A stretch of DNA of 64,000 nt, taken from Mesorhizobium sp. M4B.F.Ca.ET.058.02.1.1 (GTDB lineage: Bacteria > Pseudomonadota > Alphaproteobacteria > Rhizobiales > Rhizobiaceae). The translations under genes were made by a program, and so were the position numbers. The DNA is taken from the NCBI RefSeq assembly GCF_003952505.1, contig NZ_CP034450.1:1-64000 (forward strand). Reading direction: 5' to 3'. The notes under the pieces were generated by a model. The model did not search any database and was not told where the DNA came from. It saw only the letters and a list, made by a program, of their open reading frames with translations. This document shows positions 37,423 to 45,532 of this stretch, one piece after another (position 1 is the stretch's first letter; each line of letters opens with the position of its first letter).

Positions 37423-38142
37423 ATGTCGATTTGGGACCGCCTCGGCGACTTCATCGTTCGTGTTACGTCTTCAGCGTCATCGGGCGTCGCCGATGTCGTC
37501 GAAGCCGTGCGAACGGTTTTCTCCGGCGATGCCGATCTGCGCCGCCGCGTCGCCTTTTCGGTAGCGATGATCGCGCTCTCGGCCAAGATGGCCAAGGCTG
37601 ACGGCATCGTTACCCAGGATGAGGTGCGCGCCTTCCAGGAAATATTCGATGTGCCGCCGAAAGAGACGCGCAATGTGGCGCGGCTCTACGACCTAGCCAA
37701 GCGCGATGTGGCCGGCTTCGAGATCTATGCCCAGCGCATGGCGCAATTGTGCGGCTCCGGCCATGCGAACTGCATGATGCTGGAAGACATACTCGACGGC
37801 TTGTTCCACATCGCCAAGGCCGACGGGCTGATTCATGAGCACGAAGGCCGGTTTCTGCACCGTATTGCCGAGATCTTCCGCATCGACGAGGCACATTATC
37901 AGAGCATCCTGGCCAGGCACGTCAATCTCGGCGCCGGCGATCCCTATGTCGTGCTCGGCATCGAGCGCGGAAAGCCGTTCGAGGAGGTCAGGAAGCGCTA
38001 CCGCAAACTGGTCTCGGACAATCATCCCGATCGGCTGATCGCGCGCGGCCTGCCGCAGGAATTCATCAAGATCGCCACCACCAGGCTCGCGGCGATCAAT
38101 GCCGCCTATGAGATGATCGAACGGGGCCTCAGGCACGCATGA
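37423..38142 (+). CDS. TerB-DnaJ (DjlA-like) protein
   Basis: The 239-residue protein has an N-terminal amphipathic segment, a TerB-like helical domain (about 42-160) with two acidic KADG motifs (58-61 and 132-135), and a C-terminal J domain (about 172-239). The HPD at 201-203 is the motif needed to stimulate DnaK ATPase. Unlike E. coli DjlA, it lacks a clear N-terminal membrane helix. It overlaps the amidase gene by ATGA, so the two are made together; a chaperone role linked to the envelope is plausible. Confidence 0.88.
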   Translation: MSIWDRLGDFIVRVTSSASSGVADVVEAVRTVFSGDADLRRRVAFSVAMIALSAKMAKADGIVTQDEVRAFQEIFDVPPKETRNVARLYDLAKRDVAGFEIYAQRMAQLCGSGHANCMMLEDILDGLFHIAKADGLIHEHEGRFLHRIAEIFRIDEAHYQSILARHVNLGAGDPYVVLGIERGKPFEEVRKRYRKLVSDNHPDRLIARGLPQEFIKIATTRLAAINAAYEMIERGLRHA

Positions 38143-38906
38143 GCGGTTTCCTGCCCGATCAGCCAGGCGCCGAGGTCAGGGTATCGCCGAATTTCGGCCC
38201 GCGGCGCGAGACGTTGAAACCCGACATGATCGTGCTGCACTATACGGGCATGGCGACCGGACCCGGCGCCGAAGCGTGGCTGTGCGATCCGGCGAGCGAT
38301 GTGTCCGCTCACTATCTGATCCACGAAGACGGCCGCATCGTGCAAATGGTTCGCGAAAGCGACCGCGCCTGGCATGCCGGCAAGAGCTCGTGGTTCGGGC
38401 GAACGGACATCAACTCCTGCTCTGTCGGCATCGAGATCGTCAATCCCGGCCATTCTCTCGGTTATCCCGATTTCCCCAGGCGGCAGATCGATGCGGTGAT
38501 CGGCCTGTGCAAAGGCATCGTGCAACGCCATTCCATTGCGGCGCAGCGCGTGCTCGCCCATTCCGATGTGGCGCCGGGTCGCAAAGTCGATCCGGGCGAG
38601 AAATTCCCCTGGAAGACCCTGTTTGCGGCCGGCATCGGCCATCTCGTGCCGCCGGCGCCGGTCAGGCAGGGCGCGACGCTGAAAACCGGCGACACGGGGA
38701 GCGATGTCGAGGCGCTGCAGTCGATGCTGGCGCTTTATGGCTACGGTGCGGAGATATCCGGTATGTTCGACCGCCAGACCGAAATCGTCGTCGAGGCTTT
38801 TCAGCGGCATTTCCGGCCGCGGCTGGTCGATGGAATGGCTGACGGCTCGACAATCCGCACGCTGCAAAGGCTGCTTGCTGCCATGAAGGCAATCCCAGCC
38901 AAATAG
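38139..38906 (+). CDS. N-acetylmuramoyl-L-alanine amidase (AmiD/amidase_2 type) with peptidoglycan-binding domain
   Basis: In this 255-residue protein, Zn ligands are probably His 34 (VLHYTG), His 141 (LAHSDVAPGRKVDPG) and Asp 151, with Glu 99 in SVGIEIVN. A peptidoglycan-binding-1 domain follows (about 183-250, DVEALQSMLALYGY). It cuts between MurNAc and L-Ala. There is no signal peptide or lipobox, so the enzyme may act in the cytoplasm on recycled anhydro-muropeptides like AmpD, although the peptidoglycan-binding domain argues for wall contact. Confidence 0.9.
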   Translation: MSGFLPDQPGAEVRVSPNFGPRRETLKPDMIVLHYTGMATGPGAEAWLCDPASDVSAHYLIHEDGRIVQMVRESDRAWHAGKSSWFGRTDINSCSVGIEIVNPGHSLGYPDFPRRQIDAVIGLCKGIVQRHSIAAQRVLAHSDVAPGRKVDPGEKFPWKTLFAAGIGHLVPPAPVRQGATLKTGDTGSDVEALQSMLALYGYGAEISGMFDRQTEIVVEAFQRHFRPRLVDGMADGSTIRTLQRLLAAMKAIPAK

Positions 38907-38934
38907 TCCATTTTGCGTCGCTAAATTACAATCT

Positions 38935-38949
38935 GTCACTTAAAGTGAC
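38935..38949. promoter_or_regulatory. Palindrome GTCACTT-A-AAGTGAC
   Basis: Perfect 7-bp half-sites with a one-base centre lie 29 bases after the amidase stop and about 140 bases before the lytic transglycosylase start. It has the look of a protein-binding operator rather than a terminator. The regulator is unknown. Confidence 0.4.
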
Positions 38950-39091
38950 TTGCGCCGCCTTCTTTGCCGCCAAATCGACCGTCAAAGGCGATCCGTGCAA
39001 TTTATCGGACGTCTAGCCTCCCAGATGTTTCGATATTGATTTGGTGTCGCCGCGTGAAGTTCTTCGCGCGGTTCTAACAGAACAGGACCAC

Positions 39092-39805
39092 ATGCAAAAT
39101 TTGACCGTCTTGACGGCAGCCGTTGCTGCCGGTGTAATGACTTTTGCCATCGGGGCCGCAAATGCCGCGCCCCAGAGCCTGCGGGCCGACAGCGGCTTCA
39201 TCGCCGTAGCCGGCAAAACCGCGCCGAAGGCCGCGGAGAGCCCGAAAGCAAAAAAGACGACCACCGCGAAGGTGCAAAAGGTCGCCGCGGTGAAAGCCAG
39301 GAAAGCGACGGCGAAGCGGCGTGTGCAGCGCAACAGGAAGACGATCGACCTGACTACCACAGCCTCGATCCGTCCGAGCACCGCGGCAGAGTCGACAGCG
39401 GCGGCAGCAGCGGCCGACGGCGGCCAGTACTCGGCGATCATCGCCCGCTATGCGGCGGCGGAAGGCGTGCCGGTGTCGCTGGCCAAGGCGGTCATCAAGA
39501 TCGAGAGCAATTACCGGCCGAACATCGTCGGCAGCGCCGGCGAGATAGGCCTGATGCAGATCAAGCCGGCGACGGCGCGTATGATGGGCTACAGCGGCTC
39601 GGTCAAGGGCCTGTTCAATCCCGACACCAACATCAAGTACGGCATGAAATACCTGGCCATGGCGCGCGGCCTCGGCGGCGGCACCACCTGCGGCACGATC
39701 CTGAAATACAATGCCGGCCACGCCGCGACTCGGATGAACCCGGTGTCGGCCGCCTATTGCAGCAAGGTCAAGGTGCAGATGGCGGCGCTCGGTTCGCCGG
39801 CATGA
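39092..39805 (+). CDS. Lytic transglycosylase, SLT family 1
   Basis: The ATG at 39092 gives 237 residues with a signal peptide (ANA|AP near 25). A basic, Lys/Ala-rich linker of about 80 residues follows. The SLT domain (about 112-230) has catalytic Glu 138 in IKIESNYRP, then GEIGLMQIKPATARMMGY and the YNAG motif. The positive linker may hold the enzyme to the wall or to acidic polymers. It cleaves glycan strands with formation of 1,6-anhydroMurNAc. Third predicted wall-lytic enzyme within 12 kb. Confidence 0.92.
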   Translation: MQNLTVLTAAVAAGVMTFAIGAANAAPQSLRADSGFIAVAGKTAPKAAESPKAKKTTTAKVQKVAAVKARKATAKRRVQRNRKTIDLTTTASIRPSTAAESTAAAAAADGGQYSAIIARYAAAEGVPVSLAKAVIKIESNYRPNIVGSAGEIGLMQIKPATARMMGYSGSVKGLFNPDTNIKYGMKYLAMARGLGGGTTCGTILKYNAGHAATRMNPVSAAYCSKVKVQMAALGSPA

Positions 39806-39832
39806 TGAAGCTGGGGTAACCGCCTTTTTCGT

Positions 39833-39861
39833 TTGCGTTTTCAGGCGCGAACCCCTTTATA
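39833..39861 (+). promoter_or_regulatory. rnpB: Sigma-70-type promoter of rnpB
   Basis: TTGCGT (39833-39838) and TTTATA (39856-39861) are separated by exactly 17 bases. The -10 box ends seven bases before the first paired base of the RNase P RNA (39868), the expected start point. Confidence 0.65.
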
Positions 39862-39867
39862 CGCTCT

Positions 39868-40279
39868 GCCAGCTGGCCGGGCGGCCGCACCCGCGAAGCC
39901 GAAAGGCTGCGGGTGAGGAAAGTCCGGGCTCCATGGAGACACGGTGCCGGTTAATGGCCGGCGGGGGCGACCCCAGGGAAAGTGCCACAGAAAGCAAACC
40001 GCCGCGGCGTTCGGCTCTGCCGGATCCGGGGCAAGGGTGAAAGGGTGGGGTAAGAGCCCACCGCGCGACTGGCAACAGGAGCGGCATGGTAAACCCCACC
40101 GGGAGCAAGACCGAATAGGGGCGGTGCGAGGGGAAACCTTCGAGGGCTGTTTCCGGCCCACCGCCCGGGTAGGTTGCGTGAGGCGCATGGCAACATGCGC
40201 CCAAGATGAATGGCCGCCGCGTTCCCGTGCCGCAAGGCGCGGGGGCCATACAGAACCCGGCTTATAGGCCAGCTGGCAA
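39868..40279 (+). ncRNA. rnpB: RNase P RNA, class A
   Basis: The terminal P1 helix GCCAGCTGGCC (39868-39878) pairs perfectly with GGCCAGCTGGC (40267-40277). Universally conserved blocks are present in order: GAGGAAAGTCCGGGCTCCAT, CACAGAAAGCAAACCGCC, GGTAAGAGCCCACCGCGC, GGTAAACCCCACCGGGAGCA, GACCGAATAGGGG and ACAGAACCCGGCTTATAG. Together these define the catalytic RNA that matures the 5' ends of tRNAs. A T-run directly after P1 probably ends transcription. The 3' end is placed from P1 and may be off by a few bases. Confidence 0.97.
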
Positions 40280-40350
40280 TTTTTCTCCGCGATATCGCCG
40301 TGAAATCCATTTGATATCAGTGGGCTGCGCCGTCCGGCGTGCGCTCTGAT

Positions 40351-41466
40351 TCAACCACCAAGGCGGTCGAGCGATGCCTCGATCGCTTGCCAAAGCTCTT
40401 CCACCGGCTCGCAGCCAATGGACAGGCGCACGAAGCCCGGGGGCACGGCGTCGCCCCTTTTTGATCGCCGTTCGGCCGAGGTGTGGACGCCGCCGAAAGA
40501 GGTTGCCGCCTGCATCAGGGTGCAGTTGTCGATGAAATCCTCGGCCTTCTGCTCGGAGGCCAGGTCGAACGAGATCAGGAAGCCGAAGCGATCCATCTGC
40601 GCGCGCGCCAGATTGTGCGAGGGATCGCCGTCCAAGCCGGGAAAACGCAGGTCGCTGACCGCCGGATGCTGTCTCAGCCGCCTGGCGATCACCTCTGCCG
40701 AGGCGCACATGCGGTCGAAGCGCACCTCCAGCGTCTCGAGGCCGCGATGCACCAGCCAGGCCTCGAACGGCCCGGGAATGCCGCCGGCCGTCTCGCGCCA
40801 GTCCCTTACCTTGGCGACGATATCTGGATTGCGGCTCGCGACATGGCCAAACAGCACGTCGGAGTGGCCGTTCACCGCCTTGGTGTCGGCGGAGACGACG
40901 ATATCGGCGCCGAGGTCGAGCGGGCGCTGGCCGTAGGGCGTCATCGTCGTGTTGTCGACGACGAGGAGCGCGCCTCGCGCATGGACAGCGTTGGCGACTG
41001 CGGCGATGTCGCAAATGTCCAGCCGCGGGTTAGACGGGCTTTCGACGAAGACAAGCTGGTAGCCGTCGAACCCTCCGTCGAGAAAGGTTGGGGTCGGCCT
41101 GGTGTCGCAGGCGACGCCGAACGGCTTCAGGAAGCGTTCCGCCAGCGCGCGCGTGGCGTGATAGCCGTCGGCAGGCAGAAGGACGCGGTCGCCGGATTTC
41201 AGCAGCGCGAAAAACACCGACGAGATCGCGCCCATCCCCGACGGGAAGGCGAGGCATTGCGCGTCTTCCAGATGACCGAGCGCATGTTCGACGGCGCGCC
41301 AGGTCGGATTGTCGTAGCGGCCATACTGGTCGAAGCCCGCTTCTTCGCCAGGTGTGTGGAAGATCGAAGCCATGGTCAGCGGCAAGGGGATCGGATCGCC
41401 CTTGGCGAAATCGCGGCTGCGCAAGTGGGCAAGTGCGGCGGCACGTGACTTCGCCGTTTCGGACAT
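40351..41466 (-). CDS. Cys/Met-metabolism PLP enzyme, cystathionine gamma-lyase/beta-lyase type
   Basis: The ATG at 41466, with AGGAGGT nine bases upstream, gives 371 residues. The PLP Lys is 196 in SADTKAVNGHSDV and the ring Asp is 171 in VVDNT. QYGRYDNPTW and FPSGMGAISSVF are typical early motifs, and FGGVHTSAERRSKRGD replaces the usual SLGGVESL substrate region, an unusual variant. A substrate other than plain cystathionine is therefore possible. It is a second, divergent member of the family of the enzyme at 4921. Confidence 0.85.
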   Translation of the reverse strand: MSETAKSRAAALAHLRSRDFAKGDPIPLPLTMASIFHTPGEEAGFDQYGRYDNPTWRAVEHALGHLEDAQCLAFPSGMGAISSVFFALLKSGDRVLLPADGYHATRALAERFLKPFGVACDTRPTPTFLDGGFDGYQLVFVESPSNPRLDICDIAAVANAVHARGALLVVDNTTMTPYGQRPLDLGADIVVSADTKAVNGHSDVLFGHVASRNPDIVAKVRDWRETAGGIPGPFEAWLVHRGLETLEVRFDRMCASAEVIARRLRQHPAVSDLRFPGLDGDPSHNLARAQMDRFGFLISFDLASEQKAEDFIDNCTLMQAATSFGGVHTSAERRSKRGDAVPPGFVRLSIGCEPVEELWQAIEASLDRLGG

Positions 41467-41882
41467 CGACCATTCACCTCCTGTTGGCCGCCAAAGGCAG
41501 CGGAGCATTGGCGCGACGCTATGCGTGGGCGCGGTCCGCAGCAAGCCGCGTCCCTTGGGCCACAGCCCTCTAAACGCTTCGTTAGGCTTAATGGACGATA
41601 AAGATCAGACGTGCCGTCAGGCTGCTCTTTCTGGTTGTGGCGAGCGCGTTTGTGAAGCTCGCTCCCGTTGACGCCCATAGTACCCCATGATATCCCATTC
41701 CGATACCAAAGCCTTCGTTCCGTGTCAGGGTGAAGCGTACGCCAATCGGGCAGCCGCTGGGGCTGCGCGTTTGCGAGCTTTCGCCTCGTTGAACGAAGCA
41801 GAATTTCGGGAAGGGACGCGCTGCGGCGGCGCGGACGGGATGATGGAAAGGGGTGCGGCGGCGGAAGCGGCTGTGGCGCGTG
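41467..41882. other. Promoter region of the dcw cluster
   Basis: This 416-base region lies between the divergent PLP-enzyme gene and mraZ. It contains the candidate MraZ box at 41674-41698 and a small inverted repeat (GCGAGC 41640-41645, GCTCGC 41657-41662). No convincing gene was found; the frames open here lack ribosome binding sites. A specific -35/-10 pair could not be chosen with confidence. Confidence 0.55.
41674..41698 (-). promoter_or_regulatory. Candidate MraZ box: three direct repeats at 10-bp spacing
   Basis: CCCAT occurs at 41674, 41684 and 41694, so on the minus strand ATGGG is repeated three times with exact 10-base periodicity. MraZ is known to bind TGGGN repeats separated by five bases upstream of mraZ and repress the dcw operon. 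The box lies 185 bases before the mraZ start in the only long non-coding region ahead of the cluster. Confidence 0.75.
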
Positions 41883-42341
41883 ATGGACCGGTTTCTGTCG
41901 AACACGGTGAGCAGGATCGATGCGAAGGGACGGGTCTCCGTTCCGGCGCATTTCCGCGCCGTCGTTCAGAAGCGGGGCTATTCGGAGCTCTATGCGCTGC
42001 GCTGCCTGGATCTTCCGGCGATGGATGTCGGCGGTCTCGACCTGCTCGACCGCTACGAGCAGCGCATCGCGCAGGAAGATCCCTTCCTGCAGACGGCGGA
42101 CGACATGTCGTTCTTCTGCCATGGCGATGGTACGTTCCTGAAGCTGGATCAGGACGGGCGCATAACGATGACCGACTTCATCCGCGAGCACACCGGCATT
42201 TCGGCGGAAGTGGCCTTTGTCGGCCGCGGCAATTTCTTCCAGATCTGGGAGCCGGGACGGCTTGCCGCCTATGGGGCGCAGGCGCGCGCCCGGCTGTTGC
42301 AGCTTCGGCAGGGGACGAAGCCTGGGGAGCGACCGGAATGA
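41883..42341 (+). CDS. mraZ: MraZ, transcriptional regulator of the dcw cluster
   Basis: The ATG at 41883 ([20 protein letters not shown]) gives 152 residues. Two SpoVT/AbrB-like DNA-binding halves are seen, each with the family signature: [13 protein letters not shown] in the first and [17 protein letters not shown] in the second. MraZ forms ring oligomers that bind repeated TGGGN boxes. The gene opens the dcw cluster and its stop overlaps the rsmH start (ATGATG). Confidence 0.94.
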   Translation: MDRFLSNTVSRIDAKGRVSVPAHFRAVVQKRGYSELYALRCLDLPAMDVGGLDLLDRYEQRIAQEDPFLQTADDMSFFCHGDGTFLKLDQDGRITMTDFIREHTGISAEVAFVGRGNFFQIWEPGRLAAYGAQARARLLQLRQGTKPGERPE

Positions 42342-43354
42342 TGGCTGGCCACGGCGAGGATATCAACGCCGTTGGCGGACTGGCCCGCCACATTCCGGTC
42401 CTCCTTGCCGAAGTGCTGGAGGCGCTGTCGCCCAAGGCCGGCGATCTGATCGTCGACGGCACCTTCGGCGCCGGCGGCTATACCAGGGCCATCCTGGCAA
42501 GCGGTGCCTCGGTCGTGGCCATCGACCGCGATCCCGATGCCATCGCCGCTGGGCGTTCGCTGGAACAGCAATCCGGCGGCAGCCTGACTCTTGTCCAGGC
42601 GCCGTTTTCGATGCTCGACGAGCATGTCGAAAGCGCCGACGGGGTGGTGCTCGACATAGGCGTCTCCTCCATGCAGCTCGACCAGGCCGAACGCGGCTTC
42701 TCGTTTCGCGCCGACGGGCCGCTCGACATGCGCATGGCGCAGGCGGGTCTGAGCGCCGCCGATGTCGTCAACAGCTTCAAGGCGGGCGACCTTGCCCGCA
42801 TCTTCGGCTTTCTAGGCGAGGAGCGTCATGCCGGCCGCATTGCCCGCATGATCGAGAGCCGGCGCGAGAAGCGGCCGTTCGAACGCACGCTCGATCTCGC
42901 CGACGCCATCGAGACGCATATCGGCCGCGCACCGAAGGACAAGATCCATCCGGCGACCCGCGTCTTCCAGGCGTTGCGCATTTTCGTCAACGACGAGCTC
43001 GGCGAACTGGCACGCGCGCTGTTCGCGGCAGAGCGGGTGCTGAAACCCGGCGGCCGGCTCGTCGTGGTGACCTTCCATTCGCTGGAGGACCGCATCGTCA
43101 AGCGCTTCATCGCCGACCGGGCTGAGGCCGCGAGCGGCTCGCGCCATATGCCTGCGGCACAAGCCCGCCTTGAGACCTTCCGCAAGGCCGGCGGCGGTGT
43201 AACCGCAGGCGATGCGGAGATATCGGCCAATCCGCGCGCGCGCTCGGCTAGGCTGCGCGCGGCAATCCGCACCGAAGCGCCGGCGCGCGCGGGCGATTTT
43301 TCGATTTTCGGCCTTCCAAAGCTTCCCGCCGTCGAGCGGCCGGGGGAGAGGTGA
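42338..43354 (+). CDS. rsmH: 16S rRNA (cytosine1402-N4)-methyltransferase RsmH
   Basis: The 338-residue protein begins at the ATG overlapping the mraZ stop; the next codon is also ATG. Conserved features are [13 protein letters not shown], the SAM motif [14 protein letters not shown] and [20 protein letters not shown]. The RsmH-specific [29 protein letters not shown] and [14 protein letters not shown] are also present. It methylates C1402 in the ribosomal P site. It is the second gene of the cluster; ftsL begins four bases after its stop. Confidence 0.96.
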   Translation: MMAGHGEDINAVGGLARHIPVLLAEVLEALSPKAGDLIVDGTFGAGGYTRAILASGASVVAIDRDPDAIAAGRSLEQQSGGSLTLVQAPFSMLDEHVESADGVVLDIGVSSMQLDQAERGFSFRADGPLDMRMAQAGLSAADVVNSFKAGDLARIFGFLGEERHAGRIARMIESRREKRPFERTLDLADAIETHIGRAPKDKIHPATRVFQALRIFVNDELGELARALFAAERVLKPGGRLVVVTFHSLEDRIVKRFIADRAEAASGSRHMPAAQARLETFRKAGGGVTAGDAEISANPRARSARLRAAIRTEAPARAGDFSIFGLPKLPAVERPGER

Positions 43355-43358
43355 GCAC

Positions 43359-43754
43359 GTGTTTCGTACCAGCGACATAGTCCTGATCGCCGTCATGGTC
43401 TCGGCGGCGGCCCTGACCTACAAGACCAAGCGCGATGCCGAGGAGCAATTGGCTTCCGTGCAGAAGATCGAGGCGCAGATCCGCTACGAGGAGGACACGA
43501 TCGATCTTTTGAAGGCGGACTGGAGCCTGCTCACTCAGCCCTCGCGTCTGCAGAAGCTCGCCGAAATCTACAAGTCGCAGCTCGAACTGGAACCGGTCAA
43601 TGCGCGCCAGATCGTCAACCTCGACGATCTGCCGGCAAAGCCGGTCAACATCGAGGACCTCTCGTCGCAGCGGCTGGGCGGCATGGCCGACAATTCCGAC
43701 AAGGGGCCCAAGGGCGCCAAGGACCCGATCGTGACCGGAGGCATCGTGCAATGA
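43359..43754 (+). CDS. ftsL: Cell division protein FtsL
   Basis: The GTG at 43359, with GGGGGAGAGG upstream, gives 131 residues. One membrane segment lies at about 5-20 and a heptad-like segment follows (EEQLASVQKIEAQIRYEEDT), as expected for the short bitopic FtsL that forms the FtsQLB complex. The C-terminal 40 residues are low complexity. Sequence conservation in this family is poor, so position between rsmH and ftsI and topology carry much of the call. Confidence 0.88.
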   Translation: MFRTSDIVLIAVMVSAAALTYKTKRDAEEQLASVQKIEAQIRYEEDTIDLLKADWSLLTQPSRLQKLAEIYKSQLELEPVNARQIVNLDDLPAKPVNIEDLSSQRLGGMADNSDKGPKGAKDPIVTGGIVQ

Positions 43755-45478
43755 TCGCCAGGTTCTCGATGCTCGGAGGACTGTTGAGGCGCCGCAAAAG
43801 GCAGGATGACGACGGCTCGATCGTGGTCGACGGCGCCCGCAAGGCGACCGGCGGCAGGGCCAAGACCCGCATCGTGATGACGATGGCGGTGTTCTTCGGC
43901 ATCTATTCGGCCATCGCCGGCAGGCTTGTGTACCTCGGCTTCCAGAGTCCCGACATGTCGGGCGGCCCGCAGAACCGCGTGACGGCCTCGCGGCCCGACA
44001 TCGTCGACCGCAATGGCGAGGTGCTGGCGACCGATATCAAGACGGCCTCGCTGTTTGCCGAGCCGCGCCGCATCGTCGACGCCGACGAGGCGATCGAGAA
44101 GCTATCGACCGTGCTGCCCGAGATCGACTACGAGCAGACCTACCACAAGCTGAAGAGCGGCGCCGGCTTCGTTTGGCTGCAGCGGCAGCTGACGCCGAAG
44201 CAGCAGGCCGATATCATGCAGCTTGGCATTCCCGGTTTCGGCTTCCGCACGGAAAAGCGCCGCTTCTATCCGAGCGGCGAAACCTCCTCCTACATTGTCG
44301 GTCTCACCAACATCGACAATCAGGGCATCTCCGGCATGGAGAAGTATATAGACGACCAGGGCCTGACCGACCTGCAGGCGTCGGGCCTGGCTGTGGCGAG
44401 AGACCTGAAGCCGGTGCGGCTGTCGATCGACCTGCGCATCCAGAACGTCGTGCGCGACGAGGTGGCCACCGGCATGGAGCGGTTCCATGCGATCGCGGCG
44501 GGTGCCGTCGTCCTCAACGTCAAGACCGGCGAAGTGATGGCGATGGCCTCGGTGCCGGATTTCGACCCGAACAATCCCTACAACGCTCAGGACAAGGACC
44601 GGCTGAACCGCATGTCGGCCGGCCTCTATGAAATGGGCTCGACCTTCAAGAGCTTCACCACCGCCATGGCGCTGGATTCCGGCAAGGTGACGCTGGAAAG
44701 CCGGTTCGACGCTACGCGGCCGATCAGGATCGGCCGCCAGACGATCCACGACTTCCACAGCAAGGGCCGGGTGCTGTCGGTGCCGGAGGTGTTCATCTAT
44801 TCCTCCAACATCGGCTCGGCGAAGGAGGCCGAGGCCGTCGGCATCGAGGGGCACCGCGAATTCCTGCATCGCCTCGGCGTGCTCGAGAAGATGCAGACGG
44901 AATTGCCGGAAGTGGCGCGGCCGACCGAGCCAAGGGTGTGGAAGCAGGTCAATTCGATCACGATCGCTTTCGGCCATGGCGTGTCCACGACCCCGCTGCA
45001 GACGGCGGTGGGCTGCGCCGCCCTGATGAACGGCGGCTTTCTGATCGAACCGACTTTCCTGCCACGCACGGCGCAGCAGGCGATGGAAGTGGCCAAGAAG
45101 GTGGTCAGCGAAAGGACCGTCGAAGGCATGCGCTATCTCTATGCGCTCAACGCCGAGAAGGGTTCGGGCAAGAGCGCTAGGGTTCCGGGCTACCGCGTCG
45201 GCGGCAAGACCGGCACGGCGGAGAAGGTCGTCAATGGCCGATACTCCAAGGAGAAGAATTTCAACGCCTTCGTCGCCGCTTTCCCGATGGATGATCCGCA
45301 ATACATCGTGCTGACGATCGCCGACGAGCCGAAGCCGGAAAAGCCGGGCATGGGGGCGACCGCCGCCTCGAACGCGGGCGTCATGGCGGGAAACATTATC
45401 CGCCGTTCGGCCGCCATGCTTGGCGTGAAGCCAGATTTCAGCCATGAAAATGGTGCAACGCTGGTTTCCTATCAGTGA
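43751..45478 (+). CDS. ftsI: Peptidoglycan D,D-transpeptidase FtsI (PBP3)
   Basis: The 575-residue class B penicillin-binding protein has an N-terminal anchor at about 40-62 and a dimerisation domain (about 75-220). The transpeptidase motifs are STFK at 297-300, SSN at 351-353 and KTGT at 486-489. ASRPDIVDRNGEVLA is the conserved start of the periplasmic part. It cross-links septal peptidoglycan together with FtsW. The start overlaps the ftsL stop by ATGA. Confidence 0.96.
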   Translation: MIARFSMLGGLLRRRKRQDDDGSIVVDGARKATGGRAKTRIVMTMAVFFGIYSAIAGRLVYLGFQSPDMSGGPQNRVTASRPDIVDRNGEVLATDIKTASLFAEPRRIVDADEAIEKLSTVLPEIDYEQTYHKLKSGAGFVWLQRQLTPKQQADIMQLGIPGFGFRTEKRRFYPSGETSSYIVGLTNIDNQGISGMEKYIDDQGLTDLQASGLAVARDLKPVRLSIDLRIQNVVRDEVATGMERFHAIAAGAVVLNVKTGEVMAMASVPDFDPNNPYNAQDKDRLNRMSAGLYEMGSTFKSFTTAMALDSGKVTLESRFDATRPIRIGRQTIHDFHSKGRVLSVPEVFIYSSNIGSAKEAEAVGIEGHREFLHRLGVLEKMQTELPEVARPTEPRVWKQVNSITIAFGHGVSTTPLQTAVGCAALMNGGFLIEPTFLPRTAQQAMEVAKKVVSERTVEGMRYLYALNAEKGSGKSARVPGYRVGGKTGTAEKVVNGRYSKEKNFNAFVAAFPMDDPQYIVLTIADEPKPEKPGMGATAASNAGVMAGNIIRRSAAMLGVKPDFSHENGATLVSYQ

Positions 45479-45532
45479 TTCTTGGGGCGCGCCGGCAACT
45501 GCGCGCTATTTTGTTGCGATGAACGGGACTCG

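Noticed and set aside
39857..40310. Several open frames on both strands (about 100-130 codons) in the 39.9-40.3 kb region
   Set aside because: The whole stretch is the RNase P RNA; its conserved blocks and P1 pairing explain the sequence and the frames are chance openings in GC-rich structured RNA.
41597..41671. 26-codon frame MDDKDQTCRQ... before the MraZ box
   Set aside because: No ribosome binding site, cysteine and arginine composition typical of translated spacer, and it ends at the regulatory repeats.
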